From NCBI GenBank assembly GCA_022457155.1, contig JAJGOT010000212.1, positions 1 to 64,000 on the forward strand: a stretch of 64,000 nt of DNA. The letters run 5' to 3'. The position numbers were made by a program, and so were the translations under genes. This stretch comes from Cladopsammia gracilis (taxonomy: Eukaryota; Cnidaria; Anthozoa; Scleractinia; Dendrophylliidae). The notes under the pieces were generated by a model that saw only the letters and a list, made by a program, of their open reading frames with translations, was not told the origin of the DNA and searched no databases. Positions 58,901-64,000 of the stretch are shown here, one piece after another; within the stretch, counting starts at the first letter, position 1, and each line of letters begins with the position of its first letter.

Positions 58901-59101
58901 ACGATCCTGCGGTGTCACATCAGTCCAGGATACCTTGCGACCTTCCTTTTGCTGGCTTGTCGAGGAAAGCTTGTTGTCATCATTGCCGCGTTTGTTGCTA
59001 CTTGTTTCACTTTCAACTGACTTTAACGTTTTGTCTCCTCGAGTCTGCATCGGAAATGCTTCGATTGTATTGTCACTGTCTTGAGTTGAGAAATCAGTCA
59101 T
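49477..59101 (-). CDS. SLC6 Na+/Cl- amino-acid transporter (B0AT/SLC6A19-like), 9 exons, 748 aa
   Basis: A plasma-membrane symporter of the neurotransmitter/amino-acid transporter family. The coding exons in minus order are 59101-58519, 58039-57659, 56990-56902, 56541-56425, 54381-54109, 53486-53279, 52347-52191, 50873-50699 and 49740-49477; phases agree. The N-terminus is a long, polar, cytosolic tail (1-161), longer than usual. TM1 carries GVGNVIRFP (178-186), where most members have GLGNVWRFP. KNGGGAFFIPYF follows, then GIPLLCLEMAVGQRL. The extracellular loop has C281/C296 and sequons N289, N318 and N319. ECAKSSPAEYYWYRETL points to the B0AT group. Cl- ligands are kept: Q406 and S410 in TM6, N442 and S446 in TM7. 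TM8 has LGSSSML rather than LGLDS, as in B0ATs. The EL4 region (460-485) is short. Neutral amino acids are the likely substrates, by inference. Confidence 0.93.
49780..49900 (+). repeat. Partial Penelope-type repeat (same family as AHCY introns)
   Basis: GTCAGTCAATGTCAACA and AACAGCTCTTTTCAGCAC match 35266-35320. It lies in the last SLC6 intron. The hammerhead-like boxes are missing. Confidence 0.5.
50231..50625. repeat. Higher-order tandem repeat, 8 monomers
   Basis: Eight monomers of about 45 bp share ATCTGATTTACACTGCACCAAAATG. They differ in a fixed order (TTGTTCAAACT, TTATTTAAACT, TTGTTGATGAA, CTGTTCAAACT) and the four-monomer block of about 180 bp occurs twice. It begins about 70 nt past the exon 8 donor in the last SLC6 intron. 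Confidence 0.85.
51034..51152. mobile_element. 119-bp hairpin MITE (TAGCCTG...CAGGCTA)
   Basis: TAGCCTGCATTGCATTGCAGG and its inverse at the right form the ends, and TTTATTTATAGGG/CCCTATAAATAAA an inner stem, with arms of about 50 bp. Same termini as 3089-3159. SLC6 intron 7. Confidence 0.75.
51819..52008. mobile_element. 190-bp foldback MITE with 8-bp TSD
   Basis: TAGCCTGTTCCAGGCGTTCAG ends, with long arms through GCGAAGAAAAGCGAGCG. CTTATAGT occurs directly at 51811-51818 and 52009-52016. An 8-bp duplication is typical of hAT elements. SLC6 intron 7. Confidence 0.85.
53512..53630. mobile_element. Hairpin MITE with 8-bp TSD
   Basis: TAGCCTATACATAACAGGCGC and its imperfect inverse ending CAGGCTA form the arms, with CTCGAGCGGG in the stem. 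CATTAATT lies on both sides (53504-53511 and 53631-53638). SLC6 intron 5, just upstream (in gene sense) of exon 6. Confidence 0.7.
53850..54090 (+). repeat. Penelope-like terminal repeat with hammerhead-like core
   Basis: CCACAATCCCTTGATTCGCTC leads into TGACGA, a GGGC/GCTC stem, CGAAAC and GTCAGC, then TTTACGGTGGCC and CAACTCAGTTGAT. It matches 18440-18690 but keeps the core better (a 4-base insertion disturbs the CTGA box). SLC6 intron 5. Confidence 0.55.
54478..54552. repeat. (ATTACTGT)n tandem array
   Basis: About nine copies of an 8-bp unit, the last ones broken. SLC6 intron 4. Confidence 0.9.
54760..54946. mobile_element. 187-bp MITE (CAGTGAAACCTGTA ends)
   Basis: CAGTGAAACCTGTATTAAGCGGA and the inverse GTCCGCTTAAAACAGGTTTCACTG form the ends; TTAAGCGGAC repeats inside. 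SLC6 intron 4. Confidence 0.75.
55951..55994. repeat. (TTTA)n microsatellite
   Basis: About ten TTTA units in SLC6 intron 4. Confidence 0.9.
57280..57352 (-). mobile_element. tRNA-derived SINE head
   Basis: On the minus strand TGGCCCAGTGGTTAGGGCG (A box) and GGATTCAAGACC (B box) have tRNA-like spacing. The ends do not pair as an acceptor stem. SLC6 intron 2. Confidence 0.55.
58310..58388 (-). mobile_element. tRNA-derived SINE head
   Basis: On the minus strand TGGTCAATCGGTGAGCATG (A box) and GGGTTCAAGTCCC (a near-perfect B box). The 3' side does not restore an acceptor stem, so a SINE rather than a tRNA gene. SLC6 intron 1. Confidence 0.55.
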
Positions 59102-61056
59102 GTTTTCGCAGTATATTCACTTGAACCTTTCCCGGAGAAAAGAAGAGAAAAGAACTAAGTTGACAATTGATAATACCCCATATATTTAGGAAATATAGCC
59201 TCGTCGACGTCTTTTTTTTAATTCCTCATTTTAAGAGACATGCCGGACAGGGAATTATTAACCGATATTAGTGTTTTAGGTACCCTGATATCTGAAATCA
59301 AATATAAATTGAATATTTTACGCTGCAAACAACCACGACCTCATTCATTCATTGCGTTATAAGAATCTCTCGTAAGCGACGTTCTCCGACAACCGATCCC
59401 CTTCATGCGGCATGAATATACCTGTTTACCCACTGAAACAGTGTCGAGAATATATATTCACTGATCGACCATTTTCCGCAAGCGACCACGACTCGACATC
59501 CTTTTAGTCATTCTGCTCCATTTAGCGGGGAAAAAAAGGAAAAAGCGCGGCAAATCGGGGTTTATATCTTGTATATTGGCATCCTTTCAAGTAGCAGCAT
59601 CTGCATGAGAATCTTGGGAATATGATAAAAAAGAAAAAAAACAACAGTATGATCGTAATGGCGAAATGTGAGTCAAATCTGAGTTATTATTTTTAAAATG
59701 TATTCAGTGCACGTATATCTGAATATTGTATGCAAGAAACTGAACTCACTAACAAGCTTTCGTCATAATGGTCTTCTGTCAGTCACTGAGCGTCCTAATA
59801 CGAGAGTGGTTCGTATTTTGCTTTCTGTTAAAATCAATCCATGCATATTAGTCGGTTAGACATTTTGTGGGAAATGTTTGGTTTCAATGCGATGTTTTCA
59901 GTTACCGAAACGAGGAGGAGCAAAACATTGCCGAAACAAACAAGTGATAAATTATTCATACCGCATGGCATTCTTTACTGAAATCCAACTCTTAACTTTC
60001 AAAAACACTCACTAAAAAGCGATGGCGAAACAGTAGAGAGTGCGAATGTAGTCCTTGCTACTGATTTTATGGCTCTGCAATCGATACTCATACCTAACGA
60101 TATTCATACGATATTTATACTTGAAGACTACAATTAAAGGGTGGAAATTTAACCACCGCGAAAAACACATCTACTGTAGACGTAATAATACCACTTAGTA
60201 CATAAAAATATTTTTAAGCTGAATTTTAATTTCCATCTTCACCTTATTAAAAACGCAAAAAGTCGTTTGACCATTTTAATTTATAGGCAAGATTCTCCTG
60301 TTTTTGGTTTACATACTTAAACTGCACGTGTATTGAAGTTTTACTGCCCTTTATTTGTTGCCATGTGAATCGTAGTTTTACTATAATTAAAAGAGCGTCT
60401 GAGAGTAAATAGCGCACCAAGAGGGTCGGATCCGTTTACAAATGAAAAGCACAAACACTCGGCTGAATAAGCGCGAATTAATAAGAGTAAAATCATTAAA
60501 CTTAAACCGATCATGTATTAAATATCACTATCAGAGATCACTAAAAACAAACAGGGCACAATTGAAACGAGTGCAAAAAAATGCCTTATCATTTTAACAT
60601 ATCAGGATTTTTAATTACTTTCTGTTTATAAGTTTGGAAGTAAGGACAATGGACACGGCGAACAACTCGTTCCCTCCTGTGCATACTGATTATACGAAAA
60701 GCAGTCATAATTTGAAACATAGAGAATTTTAGAGCTAAACTTTAGGTAACCCTGTCTTGGTAACAGCTTAGAAACACTGTATCGGATTCTCCTGCCCTTC
60801 ACACATGCAGCAAAGGAAAGCGGCACCTATTGTTTTTTAATTTAACTGCGTCCAAAGACATTTTTTCTTACTGAAAGAAATAACTTAAAACATAACAAAG
60901 GCTTGACGTTTTACGGGTCATTCATAGTTTCGTGATTTTCTACGGTACGGTGCCGAACGAGGGCATAACTAATGTTGATTCTTTGTAGAGGAACTGAAAC
61001 AATTCTGGTTATATTTGTTATGCCGGTATAGAATTCACTGAAATGTTTTGTCAGGT
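59102..61056. other. SLC6 upstream region, AT-rich, no gene seen
   Basis: Presumed promoter and 5' untranslated region of the transporter. No coding family, tRNA or strong inverted repeat was found. Confidence 0.45.
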
Positions 61057-62993
61057 GCCATTTTTGACGGTCGTTTTTTACTTACCCTTCCTTATTCCTA
61101 ACAGACGCATATATTGCTTGAGGTATTTCGGTAAAAGTTTTGCAATGTCATGTTAAGGCTTATACTTATTCTATTTTTTTTTAAATACTCGAGAAATGAA
61201 TGACTCATTTACCTTGGTATTTGCCCCGGAGTTAAAACTGGTGCACAGATCCACCCTTAATTCGCATACTCAGTGTTGCAGAGTGACAAATCACCTTTGA
61301 TATTCAAATTAAAGCCGCCAAGCGAGCGAGAGCCGGATCTATGATTTCAATTTCCACACTTGCACTATCACTTGCGACTTCTGATTGGCTAGAAGTAATT
61401 AAATTTTTTCGGTTGTTTATATGCGTCTAATAACCTGCTTCAATCAACAGACCGAAAGCTGGTAAATTGCTGGAGCCTTGTAATTTAGCCTGTCTTGACT
61501 GAATATGATGATGTGGAACTGGTTGGAGTTGATTTATGGTAATTTTTACCAAGCTCACACCTGCCCTGCTTTGGTTATCGACTACTCATTAAAAACTAAA
61601 AATTTCGCCTAAAAACAAAGTTGACATAACAATTAATTTCAGCGGGCGAATTATTGTAGCAACAAAGCGAGCAATTTTTAACCAACGGCCAGTCTAGCTA
61701 GCTTGCTTTTCCTTCAAAGTCTTCAGGTTTCAGCTGATTAAACATCAATAAATAGGAGAAAATATATATTTGTAAAATGAGCGTAATTTTTTAGTCCTAA
61801 CACGACAGTCCAATTTTAATGGATTTGAAGTTGACTACTCTAAACACTCTTTGAGAATAAACAAAAATATATTTCAATTTGGCAGCTTAGTTAATGATCT
61901 TACGGTCATAAATTTCCTATGACGAGGTTGATCAAAACTAGTTCAGAGAATCTTTCGTTATTATTGAGATGTATACTCGTTTAATCATTCTTTCATTGCC
62001 TCATAAAACCGGCAAGTTTGAGAAAAGGTATTGGTTCAAGTACACGATAGTACTAAACAATGAATACAAACAGTGAACTCGTTAGCTAATGCGAATTTGA
62101 ATTATTAATCGGTATCGTCTAGAACTAGCTAGTTAATACCAATCCAGTCAGTATATCTTAGCATTTGTTCCATGCATCATAATTAATGAGTACTTAGCAG
62201 GTGTTTCGAATATAGGGAGGAATATTTATGCACGTTTTTCATTGGCTCACCGGATATCCGAGGTTAATGCGTTTTTTATAAGTTTTAAGACATGGGTAAT
62301 AAGCATTTTAAGACCTCTCCCCCACCCTCTCTCCCCCCCAAAGAGAAATATCATCCATATCCGCATATCATCCATCAACAAAACAGACAACATAGTTCGA
62401 TGGTGTTAGCATGAATTACATCTGAGTAGACGACTAATCATGTGGAAATGTTCATTGGTATCAAGTGAAATTACATTATTATACATTGGTGTCACTAGCT
62501 CGATTTTGATTGGCTATAAGCTTGCAGCTAATTATTGCTTGCTGTTTCTGTTACGCCATACCTACAGACAATGAATTTTATATATGTAGAAGTGACGTCA
62601 TACCTACAGACAATAGTTTTATGCATGCAGGCATTGATCACTTTTTTGTGCGCGCTCTTGCCTTTACAAGTGCAGCTCAGGAATATGCATAATAAAACAA
62701 TTATTGTCAGTGAGGTCACAAAATGCGTTTTCTTATATCAATTGGGAAATATAAGACAACAAATTTCTAATCATAAAATTGAACGCGAACAGATTTAAAA
62801 AAAAAACATTTTAAAACTTTAACGGCCATTTTTGACGGACGTTTTTTACTTACCCTTCGTTATTCCTAACAAACGCATATATTGCTTGAGGTATTTTGGT
62901 AAAAGTTTCGAAATGTCACATTAAGGCTTACACTTATTCTATTTTTTTTTTAAATACTCGAGAAATTAATGGCTCATTTACCTTGGTATTTGT
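61057..62993 (+). repeat. Direct repeat pair, ~175 bp (61057-61232 and 62824-62993)
   Basis: Two direct copies at about 90% identity begin GCCATTTTTGACGG and run through GCATATATTGCTTGAGGTAT to CATTTACCTTGGTATTTG. They are 1.77 kb apart. The sequence between shows no gene; ATACCTACAGACAAT occurs twice at about 62559-62618. The pair could be terminal repeats of a decayed element or a local duplication. Confidence 0.7.
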
Positions 62994-63014
62994 ACCGATC
63001 AACCATCGTGTTGA

Positions 63015-64000
63015 CTAAGCCTTTTTTTTATATCTGTTGTCTAGTGGGCCAAGTGGCGAGCCCATGGCTACACCGTCTCTTTGTTCGCACAATTCGCCGT
63101 TGAAATTCGCCGACTCTACGAAGTTTGCCCACATTGACCAGCACCGTCCAAAATCTAGAGTAAGACCTCCGAAACATTTCCATCCACTTTTACTGAAAAA
63201 GAAAAACAGCTCCACGAGAAGGTACACCAGATTCACCGCGAGCTGTATGGTCTCCCCAAAACGCACAAAGCCACTGGCGAAATGGCCAGAAGAGAAGTTA
63301 AAGCACAGGCTTCCCAAGCTCTACATACGTGGTGTATGCGACAGCCAATTTTAGAGAATCTGTGATTTTCCCATACATTTCTCTATGTACACAAGCTGTC
63401 GCATACACCACGTATGTAGAGCTTGGGAAGCCTGTGGTTAAAGCCACTATCCACCAACAAATATTGTATCCACGATATTTTTGGCTTCACTGACGAGATA
63501 AGAGACACTGGCATCGAATCTGACCACATCCTCGTCTCCTTTGATGTGTACGAATTATTTACCAATGTTCCTTTGAAGGAAACTATAGACATTCCTCGTT
63601 GACAAAGCTATCGAAAATTACATATTAGTATCGTTTTTAACACTAACGGTCACTTTTGAAAATGTATGTAGTAGCATACGAAACGTCAAGTTTTTATCAA
63701 AATGAATAAGTTCAATATCAGCAATATGTTTATCACCGCGGTTTGTGTTCTATTTCTCATCGAAGATGGCTGGTTCAATAACGGCTAAGACACACAATAT
63801 GCAACTCCAAAAACATCAACTGACGGTGTCGGTGCTATTAGAAATCGCTACTACGAACCAGTTGTTTCAATTCAACGGCGAATTGTACGAACAAACAGAC
63901 TGTGTAGCCATGGGCTCGCTACTTGGCCCCACTATTGGCTAATGTTTTCATGTGCCATATAGAGAACCAACTGGAACAAAGGAACATGATCCCGTCCTTC
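63015..64000 (+). pseudogene. Scrambled Penelope-like element, reverse transcriptase fragments
   Basis: Fragments of a Penelope-type reverse transcriptase occur in the plus direction. ELYGLPKTHK is near 63230. VSFDVYELFTNVPLKETIDI at 63534-63593 is motif A with the catalytic Asp, followed by a frameshift and a stop. NGELYEQTDCVAMGSLLGP at about 63865-63930 is motif B, with usual Gly and Pro replaced, then a frameshift into LANVFMCHIENQL. A terminal-repeat-like block (63629-63765, same as the arms at 7150-7674) splits motifs A and B. An inverted fragment at 63120-63020 encodes motif B intact (GVAMGSPLGP) on the minus strand. The YxDD box would lie past the window. No endonuclease domain is seen. 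Not functional. Confidence 0.8.
63304..63436. repeat. Inverted repeat inside the Penelope remnant
   Basis: CACAGGCTTCCCAAGCTCTA through TGTATGCGACAG is exactly inverted about 50 bp later, around ATTTTAGAGAATCTGTGATTT. It interrupts the reverse transcriptase frame between the LYGLPKTHK block and motif A. Confidence 0.75.

Overview
The window is nuclear DNA of an animal. It has long GT-AG introns, no operons and a very dense load of small inverted-repeat elements. The repeats (Penelope-like fragments, hammerhead-like cores, TTAA elements, tRNA-derived SINEs, poly-C/poly-G tails) and the protein sequences suggest an anthozoan cnidarian, probably a stony coral. The phylum is an inference from family knowledge; no species can be named from the sequence.

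Four protein-coding genes can be supported. A single-exon class A GPCR lies on the plus strand (11618-12619). Three multi-exon genes follow, all on the minus strand. MPPE1/PGAP5, the ER phosphodiesterase of GPI-anchor remodelling, has 6 coding exons between 30035 and 18210 and predicts 395 aa. AHCY, adenosylhomocysteinase, has 7 coding exons between 44196 and 32409 and predicts 434 aa. An SLC6 amino-acid transporter most like the B0AT group has 9 coding exons between 59101 and 49477 and predicts 748 aa. I joined every exon by hand: all junctions are GT-AG, all phases agree, and the lengths match the families. The genes look intact and functionally unrelated; they are ordinary neighbours, not a pathway cluster.

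Layout. 1-5.8 kb: Penelope-type debris with a good hammerhead-like core, a broken Crypton-type (DUF3504) recombinase fragment, a 76-bp perfect palindrome, a minisatellite and two TIR elements, one flanked by TTAA. 5.8-13 kb: a tandem segmental duplication. The right copy carries the intact GPCR. The left copy keeps only a TM7/tail remnant, split by a transposon. Several elements inserted after the duplication and have a paralogous empty site in the other copy. 13-18 kb: nested repeats. 18-30 kb: MPPE1 with intronic foldbacks, one about 1.18 kb. 32-44 kb: AHCY with inverted repeats in introns 3 and 5 that flank exons 4 and 5. 44-49 kb: nested foldbacks and two hammerhead-like cores. 49-59 kb: the SLC6 gene with several TIR elements and a higher-order tandem repeat. 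59-63 kb: AT-rich, almost featureless. 63-64 kb: a scrambled Penelope-like reverse transcriptase that runs off the window.

The most unusual signal is a set of unrelated repeat families at several places. Each carries the pattern YUGANGA, a short hairpin, then GAAA(C), usually followed by GUC. This is the hammerhead-ribozyme core known from Penelope-like retroelements.
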